Notes: generated from the sequence alone by a model not told the origin. Shown: positions 25,424 to 34,738, counted from the stretch's first letter. The stretch is DNA of 64,000 nt from Streptomyces cinnamoneus (GCF_002939475.1 NZ_PKFQ01000001.1:3531001-3595000); one strand, 5' to 3'. Numbers and translations are program-made.

Positions 25424-26905
25424 GTGAGCGTTCCCGAGCCCATGGACGACCCCTGGGGCGAGGCTGGCCCCGGTGACCGGCTCCCCTTCCCCCGTTCCCG
25501 TCGCGGTGACGGTGCCGGCAAGGGCCGGGGCGAGCAGCACGACCGCGGTGGCGACGACGGCGGCTCCTGGGACCGGGGCGGCTTCGAGCGCGTACCGCCG
25601 CAGGACCTGGACGCCGAGCAGTCCGTCCTCGGCGGCATGCTGCTGTCGAAGGACGCCATCGCGGACGTCGTCGAGGTCCTCAAGGGCAACGACTTCTACC
25701 GCCCCGCGCACGAGACGATCTACCAGGCCATCCTCGACCTCTACGCCAAGGGCGAGCCGGCCGACCCCATCACCATCGCGGCGGAGCTGACCAAGCGCGG
25801 AGAGATCACGCGCGTCGGCGGCGCGGCCTATCTGCACACCCTGGTCCAGTCCGTCCCGACCGCGGCCAACGCCGAGTACTACGCCGAGATCGTCCACGAG
25901 CGCGCGGTCCTGCGCCGCCTGGTCGAGGCCGGCACCCGCATCACGCAGATGGGGTACGCAGCCGACGGCGACGTCGACGACATCGTCAACAGCGCCCAGG
26001 CCGAGATCTACGCCGTCACCGAGCAGCGCACCAGCGAGGACTACCTCCCGCTCGGCGACATCATGGAGGGCGCGCTCGACGAGATCGAGGCCATCGGTTC
26101 GCGCAGCGGCGAGATGACCGGCGTGCCCACCGGTTTCACGGACCTCGACGCCCTGACGAACGGCCTCCACCCCGGCCAGATGATCGTCATCGCGGCCCGG
26201 CCCGCCATGGGTAAGAGCACCCTGGCCCTGGACTTCGCCCGGGCCTGCTCGATCAAGCACAACATGCCGAGCGTGATCTTCTCGCTCGAAATGGGGCGCA
26301 ACGAGATCGCCATGCGTCTGCTGTCCGCGGAGGCGCGGGTGGCGCTCCACCACATGCGCTCCGGTTCCATGACGGACGACGACTGGACGCGGCTCGCCCG
26401 CCGGATGCCCGACGTGTCGGCCGCGCCGCTCTACATCGACGACTCGCCGAACCTGTCGATGATGGAGATCCGGGCCAAGTGCCGGCGTCTGAAGCAGCGT
26501 CAGGACCTCAAGCTGGTGATCATCGACTATCTCCAGCTGATGCAGTCCGGCGGCTCCAAGCGCGCCGAGAGCCGCCAGCAGGAGGTCTCGGACATGTCCC
26601 GTAACCTCAAGCTGCTCGCCAAGGAGCTGGAGCTGCCGGTCATCGCGCTCTCCCAGCTGAACCGTGGCCCCGAGCAGCGTACGGACAAGAAGCCGATGGT
26701 CTCCGACCTCCGTGAGTCGGGTTCCATCGAGCAGGACGCCGACATGGTCATCCTGCTGCACCGCGAGGACGCGTACGAGAAGGAGTCGCCCCGCGCGGGC
26801 GAGGCGGACATCATCGTCGGCAAGCACCGTAACGGCCCCACGGCCACGATCACCGTGGCCTTCCAGGGCCATTACTCCCGCTTCGTGGACATGGCCCAGA
26901 CGTAG
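25424..26905 (+). CDS. dnaB: Replicative DNA helicase DnaB
   Basis: A 493-residue hexameric fork helicase. A Gly/Arg/Asp-rich tail of about 55 residues precedes the N-terminal domain (PPQDLDAEQSVLGGMLLSKDAI). The RecA-like C-terminal domain has Walker A ARPAMGKST (about 260), EMGRNEIAMRLL, Walker B LVIIDYLQLM and the DLRESGSIEQDAD segment. No intein is present, although actinobacterial DnaB often carries one. I chose GTG 25424 because GGGAGGAGG lies 8 nt upstream; GTG 25415 sits inside that SD. It is convergent with the PAP2 gene (25 bp apart). Confidence 0.97.
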   Translation: MSVPEPMDDPWGEAGPGDRLPFPRSRRGDGAGKGRGEQHDRGGDDGGSWDRGGFERVPPQDLDAEQSVLGGMLLSKDAIADVVEVLKGNDFYRPAHETIYQAILDLYAKGEPADPITIAAELTKRGEITRVGGAAYLHTLVQSVPTAANAEYYAEIVHERAVLRRLVEAGTRITQMGYAADGDVDDIVNSAQAEIYAVTEQRTSEDYLPLGDIMEGALDEIEAIGSRSGEMTGVPTGFTDLDALTNGLHPGQMIVIAARPAMGKSTLALDFARACSIKHNMPSVIFSLEMGRNEIAMRLLSAEARVALHHMRSGSMTDDDWTRLARRMPDVSAAPLYIDDSPNLSMMEIRAKCRRLKQRQDLKLVIIDYLQLMQSGGSKRAESRQQEVSDMSRNLKLLAKELELPVIALSQLNRGPEQRTDKKPMVSDLRESGSIEQDADMVILLHREDAYEKESPRAGEADIIVGKHRNGPTATITVAFQGHYSRFVDMAQT

Positions 26906-26930
26906 GGTCCGGCGCCTGCTGCCACGTGGT

Positions 26931-28328
26931 TCACACCAGTTCGGGTTGCGGTTCCGCTTCCGGTTCCGGTTGCCGTACTGGTGCGGTCTTCGGTGCCTTC
27001 GGTTCCCACAGTCTGGTGGTCCGCACGTAGCCGTAGACCACCGAGGCCATCGCCAGAACGAGAAGTGGTCCGAACAGCCACGGGTGGGTGGCCATTTCCA
27101 TCGGCAGATAGCGATAGGACACCAGGAACGCGGTGAATACGGTTGCGCCGTAGGTGACCAGCTGGATTCCCGACCGGTCCCAGCCACGATCGTGCGCGCG
27201 CAGAGCCGCCTCGATCGTGAGCGTGAAAACCACGCCGGCGATGATGTCCGTGCCGTAGTGGTAGCCGAATCCCAGCGTCGCGCCGAGTGTGGCGATCAGC
27301 CAGAACGCGCCTGTGAATCGCAGAATGCGTGGGCCCTTGCGGGAATGGATGAAGATGGCCGTGGCCCATGCCGTGTGCAGGCTGGGCATGCAGTTGCGCG
27401 GGGTGATCTCGTCGTACGGCATCGGGTGCGGGATGTCGATCGGCGGTGGCGTGTGCGGCCACAGGGCGGCCAGCGCCCAGTGCTCGCCGCCGGTGCCGAA
27501 GGCGCCGGTGCCGTAGGCGAAGATCGGTCCGACCACCGGGAAGATCATGTAGATGGCCGGCCCGAGGAGGCCTATGACCAGAAAGGTGCGCACCAGATGG
27601 TGGCCCGGGAAGCGGCGCTCGGCCGCCACGTCGCGCAGCTGGTAGAGAGCGAAGACGACCGCGGCCACCGCGAGCTGACCGTAGACCCAGTCGAGGACGT
27701 GGGTGCCGACGGGGCCGGTGGCCTCGACGATCCGGCCCGCCACCCACGACGGGTTGCCCAGCGCGTGATCGGCGGTCGCCACGTACTGGTCGAGCACCGC
27801 CGGGCGGGTCTTCGACGTGATGAGCAGCCAGGTGTCTCCGGTCTTGCGGCCGGCCACCAGCAGCAGGGCCAGCCCGACGCCCTTCAGCAGCAGGACGCGT
27901 TCCCGGCCGGTGCGGCGCGTGACGGCGATGACCGCGCAGCCCAGGATCACCCACAGCGCGCCGTTGCCGAACATCATCTTGGCGTCGACCGCCCACCGGA
28001 CGAGCCAGAAGACGACGTCGATGCCGACGGCGACACCGACCGCGACGAAGCGTTGCCGCCAGGTGAGCACCACCATCATCAACGCCATGCTGGCGTACAA
28101 CAGCGGCCCCGATTTGGGGGCGAATATGACTTCTTTCGCCTGGTTGGTCATCGGCCCCGGCAGACCGTAATGACGTGCGGCGATCTCCAGCGCGACGAGG
28201 AATCCGAGGGTCACCACACTCGCCACGGCCCACAGCATCACTCGTGGTTGACGCCACGCGGCGAACGTCGTTCTCCCTTTTATTCGCGAAAGCGTCCGCG
28301 ATGATTTAGGTATCAATTGTTTGGCCAA
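26931..28328 (-). CDS. PAP2-family membrane phosphatase/transferase (Aur1/IPC synthase-like)
   Basis: A 465-residue polytopic protein with about 10 helices. The C-terminal half carries the PAP2 motifs CMPSLHTAWATA (catalytic His) and GYHYGTDIIAG (His/Asp), spaced as in the inositolphosphorylceramide-synthase-like branch. It probably transfers or hydrolyses a lipid phosphate on the outer membrane face; substrate unknown. The C-terminus is a Pro/Glu-rich tail (EPEAEPQPE) encoded by short GGTTCC repeats. The only upstream in-frame start is TTG 28328, with no clear SD, so the N-terminus is uncertain. Confidence 0.82.
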   Translation of the reverse strand: MAKQLIPKSSRTLSRIKGRTTFAAWRQPRVMLWAVASVVTLGFLVALEIAARHYGLPGPMTNQAKEVIFAPKSGPLLYASMALMMVVLTWRQRFVAVGVAVGIDVVFWLVRWAVDAKMMFGNGALWVILGCAVIAVTRRTGRERVLLLKGVGLALLLVAGRKTGDTWLLITSKTRPAVLDQYVATADHALGNPSWVAGRIVEATGPVGTHVLDWVYGQLAVAAVVFALYQLRDVAAERRFPGHHLVRTFLVIGLLGPAIYMIFPVVGPIFAYGTGAFGTGGEHWALAALWPHTPPPIDIPHPMPYDEITPRNCMPSLHTAWATAIFIHSRKGPRILRFTGAFWLIATLGATLGFGYHYGTDIIAGVVFTLTIEAALRAHDRGWDRSGIQLVTYGATVFTAFLVSYRYLPMEMATHPWLFGPLLVLAMASVVYGYVRTTRLWEPKAPKTAPVRQPEPEAEPQPELV

Positions 28329-28585
28329 TGTGATGGATGTTGGCTGAGTGGGTTGCTCATCGTGCTGAACGGCATGGTTCCGGTGGGGGGCGAGCGATGA
28401 GGGCGATCGTTGTGAGTTCGAACATGCTAACGGAGCGGTGTGGGTGGGTTTCGCTGGTCATGGGCGGTGCGAAGTCCGGTCGATCCGGCGCTCGTTGGGC
28501 CGGCGTCCCGCGGATGCCCACGCGACTCCCGACGCCCGGCGGCCGGACTCAACGCCCGTACTGATCACGTGGTTAGGGTGCGGTC
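28329..28585. other. Intergenic region, divergent promoters of PAP2 and serine hydrolase genes
   Basis: 257 bp between divergent genes. Apart from the -10 of the serine hydrolase gene (28574-28579) I see no coding signal or clear repeat. Confidence 0.5.
28574..28579 (+). promoter_or_regulatory. -10 element of the serine hydrolase gene (leaderless candidate)
   Basis: TAGGGT ends 6 nt before the ATG at 28586; no SD is present. Confidence 0.45.
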
Positions 28586-30019
28586 ATGACCGCACCCTAC
28601 GAAGTCGAAGCACCACTCCCCGACGGCGTGCCGGCCGACGGCGCCCACGCGGCCGGAGAGTTCGGCGAGCTGCTGCCCGCCACCCGCCGTGCCCTGCTGC
28701 ACCGGCTGGCCACCGGCCAGGTGGAGGGCCGGACGCCCTCTCTGGTGGGGGCGGTGATGCGGGACGGGCGCATGGTGTGGTGCGCCGGGCGAGGCGAGGT
28801 CGGGGCCACGGCCCCCGGCGCCGACACGCAGTACCGCATCGGTTCCCTCACCAAGACCTTCGTCGCCGTCATGGTCATGCGCCTGCGCGACGAGGGACTG
28901 ATCGACCTCGACGAGCCGCTGTCCGCTTACCTGGACGTGCCCGAGGGCGGCGGGGCGACCATCGCCCAGCTCCTCTCGCACAGCTCGGGCCTGGCGGCGG
29001 AGGCGCGCGGCCCGTGGTGGGAGCGCACGGACGGAGCCCTGCGCCCTGAGCTCGCCGACCTGTTCGGCGAGCGCGCCCAGCTCCACACGGCGGGGCGCGT
29101 GTACCACTACTCCAACCCCGGTTACGCGCTCCTCGGCGCACTCGTCGAGAAGCTGCGCGGGGACAACTGGTACGAGGCGCTGCGCCGCGAGGTGCTCGTA
29201 CCGCTCGGCATGCGCCGTACGACGTTCGCGCCGCAGGCTCCGCACGCGCGGGGCTGGGCCGTGCACCCCTGGGCCGACGTCCTGCTGCCGGAACCCGCGG
29301 TGGACACCGGCCGGATGGCGCCCGCCGGGCAGCTGTGGTCCACGGCGGAGGACCTCTGCCGCTTCGCGGCGTTCCTGCTGGACGGGGACGACCGGGTGCT
29401 CGGCGCCGGCACAGTCGAGGAGATGCGCGCGCCGGAGGCCGAGCCGCAGGGCGAGGACTGGTCGGGCGGCTACGGCCTGGGCGTGCAGCTGGTCCGCCGG
29501 CAGGGCCGGCTCCTGTGCGGCCACACCGGCAGCATGCCGGGCTTCGTGGCGATGCTCTGGGTGAGCCCGCGGGACGGCGTCGGCTCCGTGGTGCTCGGCA
29601 ACCTCACGTCCCTGTCCACGGCCGGCCCGGTGGCCGTGGACCTGGTAAAGACGGTCGCGGAGCACGAGCCCAGGATCCCGGAGCCCTGGCGTCCGCTGGA
29701 CGGCGCGGACCCGGCGCTGCTGGAGCTGACCGGGCCCTGGTACTGGGGCGCGGCCCCGTTCGCCCTGCGCCTGCTCGCCGGCCGCGCGCTGGACCTGGCG
29801 CCGCTCGGGGCGAGCGGGCGGGCTGCGCGTTTCCGCGCCGAGGCGGACGGCACGTGGACGGGGCTCGACGGGTACTACGCGGGGGAGTCCCTGCGGGTCG
29901 TACGGCGCGCGGACGGCACTGTGAGCCACCTGGACGTCGGCACGTTCGTCTTCACCCGCGAGCCCTACGAAGCCCAGGGTGCCGTGCCGGGCGGCGTCGA
30001 CACGGACGGCTGGCGATAG
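28586..30019 (+). CDS. Beta-lactamase-family serine hydrolase (class C / DD-peptidase-like)
   Basis: A 477-residue serine hydrolase. SxxK is in IGSLTKTFVAV (about residue 92), the tyrosine motif is YSN in VYHYSNPGYALLG, and the third motif is HTG in CGHTGSMPGF. A C-terminal beta-rich domain of about 110 residues follows. No signal peptide is visible, so it is probably cytoplasmic and may act as an esterase or D-amino-acid peptidase rather than a resistance enzyme. The ATG at 28586 sits 6 nt after TAGGGT with no SD. Confidence 0.88.
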   Translation: MTAPYEVEAPLPDGVPADGAHAAGEFGELLPATRRALLHRLATGQVEGRTPSLVGAVMRDGRMVWCAGRGEVGATAPGADTQYRIGSLTKTFVAVMVMRLRDEGLIDLDEPLSAYLDVPEGGGATIAQLLSHSSGLAAEARGPWWERTDGALRPELADLFGERAQLHTAGRVYHYSNPGYALLGALVEKLRGDNWYEALRREVLVPLGMRRTTFAPQAPHARGWAVHPWADVLLPEPAVDTGRMAPAGQLWSTAEDLCRFAAFLLDGDDRVLGAGTVEEMRAPEAEPQGEDWSGGYGLGVQLVRRQGRLLCGHTGSMPGFVAMLWVSPRDGVGSVVLGNLTSLSTAGPVAVDLVKTVAEHEPRIPEPWRPLDGADPALLELTGPWYWGAAPFALRLLAGRALDLAPLGASGRAARFRAEADGTWTGLDGYYAGESLRVVRRADGTVSHLDVGTFVFTREPYEAQGAVPGGVDTDGWR

Positions 30020-30111
30020 TCGGATGGTCGGATCGTTCCAGGGGCGGACGTAAAGTCGACGGGAGACTGGCGGCGCCGGAACGCGGCGCGCGACACCACC
30101 TGGAAGGCACC

Positions 30112-31239
30112 GTGACTGCGAACACCGCACCGGACCTGCTCGACCTCCCGCCCCTGGGCGCCGGCCACTTCGCACGCATCGAGGACAAGGTCGCGGCGCT
30201 GATGCGCACCCGCGAGACCGTCGTCACGATGCAGGGTGAGGCCCTCCTCCCCCTGGAGGCGTGCATCCGCTCGGCCGTACGGCCGGGCAGCACGGCGCTC
30301 AACGTCATCACCGGACCGTACGGGGAGACCTTCGGCGGCTGGCTGCGCTCCTGCGGTGCCGAAGTGATCACCGTGACGGCGCCGTTCAGTGGGGCGGTCA
30401 CGCCGGAGCAGGTCGCCGAAGCGCTCCGCGCCCACCCCGCCATCGACTTCGTCAGCCTCGTGCACGCCGAGGCGGCGACCGGCAACACCAACCCCGTCGC
30501 CGGGATCGCCGAGGTGGTACGCGAGCACGGGGCGCTGCTGATGCTGGACGCCGTCGCCTCCGTCGGTGCCGAGCCGCTGCTCACCGACGAGTGGGGCGTG
30601 GACCTGTGCGTCATCGGCGGGCAGAAGGCGATGGCGGGCCCGGCGGGCGTGTCGGTCGTGTCCGTCAGCGCCCGCGCCTGGGAGCGCATCGCCGCCAACG
30701 AGCAGGCGCCGCGCCGCTCCTACCTGTCCCTGCTGGACTGGAAGGAGCGCTGGATCGACGGTGGCCGCGCCGCGTTGCCGCACGCTCCGGCCCAGCTGGA
30801 GATGCTCGCCCTGGAGCAGGCCGCCGACCGCGTCGAGCGGGCCGGCCTGGACGCCGTCATCGCCCGCCACCGTGCGGCCGCGGCGGCCACGCGCGCGGGC
30901 GTACGCGTGCTGGGCGGCGTCACCCCGTACGTCGTCCGCGACGAGGACGCCGCTCCTGTGGCCACGACGCTGCGCGCGCCCGAGGGCACGGACGCCCGCG
31001 ACATCGTGGCGGCGGCCCTGGCGGCCGACGCCTGTGTGCCCGTACAGGCGGCAGGGGGAGCGCTCGCCAAGGAGATGGTGCGCGTCAACCACTACGGGCT
31101 CGAAGCGGACCGCGAGGTCGTGCTCGCCACGGTGTCGGCGCTGGCCGAGGGGCTGCGCGCCCTGGGCGTTCCGGTCGCCGAGCCGGGCGAGGCCGTGGTG
31201 GCCGCAGGCAAGGCCTGGGATGCGGTGATCGAGGGCTGA
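30112..31239 (+). CDS. Class V PLP-dependent aminotransferase
   Basis: A 375-residue fold-type I aminotransferase of the alanine-glyoxylate/serine-pyruvate type. Conserved features are HAEAATGNTNPV, LLMLDAVASVGAEPL (PLP-binding Asp) and the PLP lysine in CVIGGQKAMAGPAGVSVV. The C-terminal domain ends VRVNHYGLEADREVVLATVSAL. The GTG start at 30112 has GGAAGG 6 nt upstream. It follows the serine hydrolase gene by 92 bp on the same strand and ends in a strong terminator. Substrates cannot be fixed from sequence. Confidence 0.87.
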   Translation: MTANTAPDLLDLPPLGAGHFARIEDKVAALMRTRETVVTMQGEALLPLEACIRSAVRPGSTALNVITGPYGETFGGWLRSCGAEVITVTAPFSGAVTPEQVAEALRAHPAIDFVSLVHAEAATGNTNPVAGIAEVVREHGALLMLDAVASVGAEPLLTDEWGVDLCVIGGQKAMAGPAGVSVVSVSARAWERIAANEQAPRRSYLSLLDWKERWIDGGRAALPHAPAQLEMLALEQAADRVERAGLDAVIARHRAAAAATRAGVRVLGGVTPYVVRDEDAAPVATTLRAPEGTDARDIVAAALAADACVPVQAAGGALAKEMVRVNHYGLEADREVVLATVSALAEGLRALGVPVAEPGEAVVAAGKAWDAVIEG

Positions 31240-31280
31240 GTCTGCTGTCACGCGCTCTTCCTGGCCGTCATCGGTCTTCT

Positions 31281-31323
31281 GGGCCGTCATCGGCGCCTTT
31301 TCGGCGCCGATGACGGCCCTTTT
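31281..31323 (+). terminator. Intrinsic terminator after the aminotransferase gene
   Basis: Perfect 17-bp stem (31281-31297 with 31303-31319), 5-nt loop TTTTC, then TTTT. A partial copy of the left arm (GGCCGTCATCGG) lies about 20 bp upstream. Confidence 0.92.
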
Positions 31324-31485
31324 GCGTCTGATGTCAGTGTTTTACGGCTGATGGACACTTCATCTCGTTTCTCTCGTTTTTGTCGATATCGCCCCGGTAT
31401 GGCAAGGCGGCTCCTCGCTCAGCCTCCCGGATAGAATCGGAATCCTCGTCCCGCTTCATCGTCCGGCTTCCGGAGGCCCCCGCGC

Positions 31486-32262
31486 ATGGCACCCCGCAGC
31501 GCATCGTCATCGCCTTCATGGGTACCCGCGCCCCGCAGGGCGGACGCACGGCGCAACCGCGTGCTCGTCATGCAGGCGGCCCGATCCGCCTTCGAGGAAG
31601 CCGGGTTGGCGGTACCGCTCGGGGAGATCGCCCGCCGGGCCGGAGTCGGCGCGGGAACGGTCTACCGCCATTTCCCGTCCAAGGAAGCCCTGTTCAGGGC
31701 CACCGTGGTGGACCGGGTACGGCTCTTCACCGACACGGCACGGGAGTTGGCGACCGCCGAGCAGCCGGGAGTGGTGTTCTTCCGCTATCTGGCGGCCGTG
31801 GTGCGGCTGTCCGTGCGGAACAAGGGGCTGTGCGACGCCCTGGAGGGGAATTTCGAGCCGTCCCCCGGGGTGGAGGAGGGCTTCCGCGCGGCGCTGTGCG
31901 TCCTGCTGGAACGGGCCCAACAGGCCGGTGCCGTACGGAAGGACGTCGCCATCGACGACGTGATGGCCCTGCTTCTGGGCTGTCTGTCGATGGAGCAGCG
32001 GCGGGGGCCCGGCGTGGCGCCGGGCAGGATGACGGCGCTGGCCTGCGACAGTCTGCGTCCGGGGCGACGTGTGACGAAACTTCCCCAGAACCCCCGCGCG
32101 ACCCGTAACGAAACCGTGTGCGCGGTCTGCGGCGGTCCGGTGGCGGCCGCGCGTACGGGCCGACCCGCCCGGTACTGCGGCGGTGCCTGCCGGCAGAAGG
32201 CCCACCGCGAGCGGGCCCGGGCCCGTGCCGGGTCAGAGGTGGTACTTGAAGCCGAGGTGTGA
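31486..32262 (+). CDS. TetR-family regulator with C-terminal zinc-ribbon
   Basis: A 258-residue protein. The TetR helix-turn-helix is at about residues 25-70 (VPLGEIARRAGVGAGTVYRHFPSKEALF), followed by a helical ligand domain to about residue 200. The last 60 residues form a separate small domain with CAVCGG and YCGGACRQKAHRER, a four-cysteine ribbon with a basic helix, unusual for TetR proteins. SD GGAGG lies 9 nt before the ATG at 31486. Its 3' end overlaps the convergent GNAT gene by 30 bp. The adjacent upstream terminator shows it is its own transcription unit. Targets unknown. Confidence 0.87.
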   Translation: MAPRSASSSPSWVPAPRRADARRNRVLVMQAARSAFEEAGLAVPLGEIARRAGVGAGTVYRHFPSKEALFRATVVDRVRLFTDTARELATAEQPGVVFFRYLAAVVRLSVRNKGLCDALEGNFEPSPGVEEGFRAALCVLLERAQQAGAVRKDVAIDDVMALLLGCLSMEQRRGPGVAPGRMTALACDSLRPGRRVTKLPQNPRATRNETVCAVCGGPVAAARTGRPARYCGGACRQKAHRERARARAGSEVVLEAEV

Positions 32263-32685
32263 GGCCTCGAAGCCGAGACGTTCGTAGAAGCGGTGGGCGT
32301 CCACGCGGGTCGCGTCGGACGTCAGCTGCACCAGCCGGCACCCCTCGTTCCGCGACCTGTCGACGGCCCACTGGATCAGCTCGGTCCCCAGGCCCGAGCC
32401 GCGCTCGTCGGCGTGGACGCGGACGCCCTCGATGACGGAGCGGGACGCGCCGCGTCGGGACAGCCCCGGCACGACCGTGAGCTGGAGCGTGCCGACCGTG
32501 CGGCCGTCGCGCACGGCTACGGCGAGGTACTGGTGGGGATCGCCGTCGAGGCGGTCGAAGGCGGCGCGGTACGGGGCCAGGTCGTCGGGGGATTCACGCT
32601 GGGCGCCCAGGGCGTCGTCGGCCAGCAGTGCCACGATGGCCGGGAGGTCGTCGGCGGTCGCGCGTCGTATCTCTATGTCGCTCAT
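32233..32685 (-). CDS. GNAT family N-acetyltransferase
   Basis: A 150-residue single-domain GNAT: IEIRRATADDLPAIVALLADD at the start, GTLQLTVVPGLSRRG, the acetyl-CoA motif VRVHADERGSGLGTELIQWAVDRSR (about 85-110) and LTSDATRVDAHRFYERLGFEAS at the end. Substrate unknown. The ATG at 32685 sits 7 nt after a minus-strand TAGGGT and has no clear SD. The 3' end overlaps the TetR gene by 30 bp in convergent orientation. Confidence 0.9.
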   Translation of the reverse strand: MSDIEIRRATADDLPAIVALLADDALGAQRESPDDLAPYRAAFDRLDGDPHQYLAVAVRDGRTVGTLQLTVVPGLSRRGASRSVIEGVRVHADERGSGLGTELIQWAVDRSRNEGCRLVQLTSDATRVDAHRFYERLGFEASHLGFKYHL

Positions 32686-32692
32686 GATCGGG

Positions 32693-32698
32693 ACCCTA
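32693..32698 (-). promoter_or_regulatory. -10 element of the GNAT gene (leaderless candidate)
   Basis: Minus-strand TAGGGT, 7 nt before the ATG at 32685, without an SD. Confidence 0.4.
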
Positions 32699-32750
32699 CG
32701 CGCGGGGCACGGCCGTGCCCAGGGCCCGACTGAGGGCGGCGCCCGGCGGC

Positions 32751-33212
32751 TCAGGAAGTGGGGGCCAGGGATTCCACGGCCGCGACCAGCGGTGCCAGTT
32801 CGGTGCGCCGGGAGGCGTCCTCCAGTGCCTCGCGCAGGGCGGTGTCGTTGGTGGGCCGGGCCTCTTCGAGGAGGGAGCGGCCGGCGTCCGTCACGTCGGT
32901 GTAGATGCCGCGGCGGTCGGTGAGGCAGAGGTAGCGCGTCAGCAGGCCGCGGTCCTCCAGGCGGTTGACCAGGCGTGTCGTCGCGCTCTGGCTGAGCACG
33001 ACCGCGTCGGCGACCTCGTTCATGCGCAGGTGGCCGCCTTCGCCGTCGTGCTGGCGGTTGAGCACGTCGAGCACTGAGAACTCGCGCACGCTCAGGTCGT
33101 GGTGCGCCTGCAGGGCCCGCTCGATGTGCGCCTCGATCCGGCTGTGCAGCGCCGAGAGGGCGCACCAGCCCTGTGCCAGGCCGAACAGAGCGGGGTCCGG
33201 GGTGCGGGACAT
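32751..33212 (-). CDS. MarR family transcriptional regulator
   Basis: A 153-residue MarR protein with the winged-helix core LSVREFSVLDVLNRQ ... LRMNEVADAVVLSQSATTRLVNRLEDRGLLTRYLCLTDRRGIY (wing). The ATG at 33212 has GGAGGG upstream. It is transcribed divergently from an MFS exporter gene, the usual arrangement of a MarR repressor and the pump it controls; the inducer is unknown. Confidence 0.93.
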   Translation of the reverse strand: MSRTPDPALFGLAQGWCALSALHSRIEAHIERALQAHHDLSVREFSVLDVLNRQHDGEGGHLRMNEVADAVVLSQSATTRLVNRLEDRGLLTRYLCLTDRRGIYTDVTDAGRSLLEEARPTNDTALREALEDASRRTELAPLVAAVESLAPTS

Positions 33213-33341
33213 GGAGGGGGCCCTCCTTCGGAGTCGTACGCGTGAGGCGCTGCGGGCGGGGCGTGGGCCGAGGTCGTGCGGGCCGTCGCACGGTCCGCAC
33301 GGTCCTACGGACAGGGTAGCGCTCCTCCGCAATAGCCAGCG

Positions 33342-33376
33342 CTTGCAAGTAACCCGCGTCTGCAATTATTGTGGAG
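33342..33376. promoter_or_regulatory. Candidate MarR operator / divergent promoter region
   Basis: In the 264-bp gap between marR-type and MFS genes an AT-richer stretch contains the palindrome CTTGCAAG (33342-33349) and a second TGCAA 12 bp later (33361-33365), followed by TTATTGTGG. It is a plausible operator; binding is inferred from position only. Confidence 0.35.
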
Positions 33377-33476
33377 GCCGGTAAAAGACGACCGCAAGGA
33401 TCTGCTGGTCAGGTGTGCCGACCGTGCGCACGCCTGGCCTCCCCGCTCTCCAAGCCCCGTGAAGGACCTCTCCGTC

Positions 33477-34691
33477 ATGCCTCTCGCCCTGCTGGCGCTC
33501 GCCATCGGCGCCTTCGGTATCGGCACCACCGAATTCGTCACCTCGGGCCTGCTCCCCGAGGTCGCGGAGGAGTTCGGTGTCTCCATCCCCACCGCCGGCT
33601 ACCTCACCACCGGCTACGCCCTCGGCGTCGTGGCCGGGGCGCCGGTCCTCGCCGTCCTCGGCAGCCGCGTTCCCCGCAAGAAGATGCTCATGGCCCTGAT
33701 GGGGCTCTTCGTCGCCGGCAACGCGCTCTCGGCGGCCGCGCCCGTCTTCGGGGTCATGCTCGCCGGGCGGATCGTCGCCTCCTTCGCGCACGGGGCGTTC
33801 TTCGGCATCGGCGCGATCGTCGCCGCCAGTCTCGTCGCCCCGCAGAAGAAGGCGGGGGCGATAGCCATGATGTTCACCGGCCTGACGGTCGCCAACGTGG
33901 TGGGCGTCCCCATGGGCACGCTCGTCGGCCAGAGCGCCGGCTGGCGCGTGACGTTCTTCATCATCGCCGGACTCGGCGTCCTGGCCGTCCTCGGCATCGC
34001 GGCGCTCGTTCCGCCGCAGCCGAACCCCGAGCGGACGAGGATCAGCGGGGAGCTGGCCGCCTTCCGCAACCCCCAGGTGCTGCTCGCCATGGCGATGACG
34101 GTCCTCGGCTTCGGCGGCGTCTTCACCATGAGCACCTACTTCACGCCCATGATGACCGAGGCCGTCGGCTTCGCCCCGGCGTCTGTCACCTGGCTGCTCG
34201 TCCTGTTCGGCCTCGGTCTGGTCGGCGGCAATCTGATCGGCGGAAAGTACGCCGACCGCGCGCTGATGCCCATGCTGTACACGGCGCTGGGCGGCCTCGC
34301 GGTGACGCTGGCCCTGCTGCCGCTCGCCGCGCACAACAAGATCACGGCCGCGGTTCTGATCCCGGTCATCGGCGCCTTCGGCTTCGCCACCGTGCCGCCG
34401 CTCCAGAAGCGCGTCCTGGACCAGACGGCCGACGCCCCCACCCTCGCCTCCGCCGTCAACATCGGTGCCTTCAACCTGGGCAACGCCATAGCGGCCTGGC
34501 TCGGCGGCCTCGTCATCTCCGCCGGGTTCGACTACACCGCCCCCAACTGGGTCGGCGCCGCCATGGCCGCCTCCGCGCTGTCGCTGGCCTTCCTGTCGGC
34601 GGCGCTGGAGCGGCGTACGGACCGAAGCGGGCGGATCGTCGCGGCGGGCGCGCCGACGACGGCCGGTGCGGAGTCCATAGCGGCCGGCTGA
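33477..34691 (+). CDS. MFS transporter, DHA1 drug/arabinose efflux type
   Basis: A 404-residue 12-helix transporter starting MPLALLALAIGAFGIGTTEFVTSGLLPEVAEEF, the signature of the AraJ/Cmx/YdhP efflux subgroup. The loop 2-3 motif is GSRVPRKKMLM, and GMxLxxP-like helix 5 is present as GVPMGTLVGQSAGWR. It should export a small compound by proton antiport. SD GAAGGA lies before the ATG at 33477; the upstream frame to 33369 has no support. Divergent from the MarR gene. Confidence 0.92.
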   Translation: MPLALLALAIGAFGIGTTEFVTSGLLPEVAEEFGVSIPTAGYLTTGYALGVVAGAPVLAVLGSRVPRKKMLMALMGLFVAGNALSAAAPVFGVMLAGRIVASFAHGAFFGIGAIVAASLVAPQKKAGAIAMMFTGLTVANVVGVPMGTLVGQSAGWRVTFFIIAGLGVLAVLGIAALVPPQPNPERTRISGELAAFRNPQVLLAMAMTVLGFGGVFTMSTYFTPMMTEAVGFAPASVTWLLVLFGLGLVGGNLIGGKYADRALMPMLYTALGGLAVTLALLPLAAHNKITAAVLIPVIGAFGFATVPPLQKRVLDQTADAPTLASAVNIGAFNLGNAIAAWLGGLVISAGFDYTAPNWVGAAMAASALSLAFLSAALERRTDRSGRIVAAGAPTTAGAESIAAG

Positions 34692-34708
34692 CCGGCCCCG
34701 TAAGCGAT

Positions 34709-34738
34709 CGTAGGCGTACGCGCGCGCGTACGCCTACG
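34709..34738. repeat. 30-bp perfect palindrome between MFS and HAD genes
   Basis: Self-complementary from 34709 to 34738, with arms CGTAGGCGTACGCGC. It could terminate MFS transcription, but its right end includes the likely -10 (TACGCT, 34735-34740) of the next gene, so it may also be an operator. Confidence 0.6.

Noticed and set aside
25424-26905. Intein in dnaB
   Set aside because: The Walker A and later motifs are contiguous and total length is normal, so no intein is inserted.
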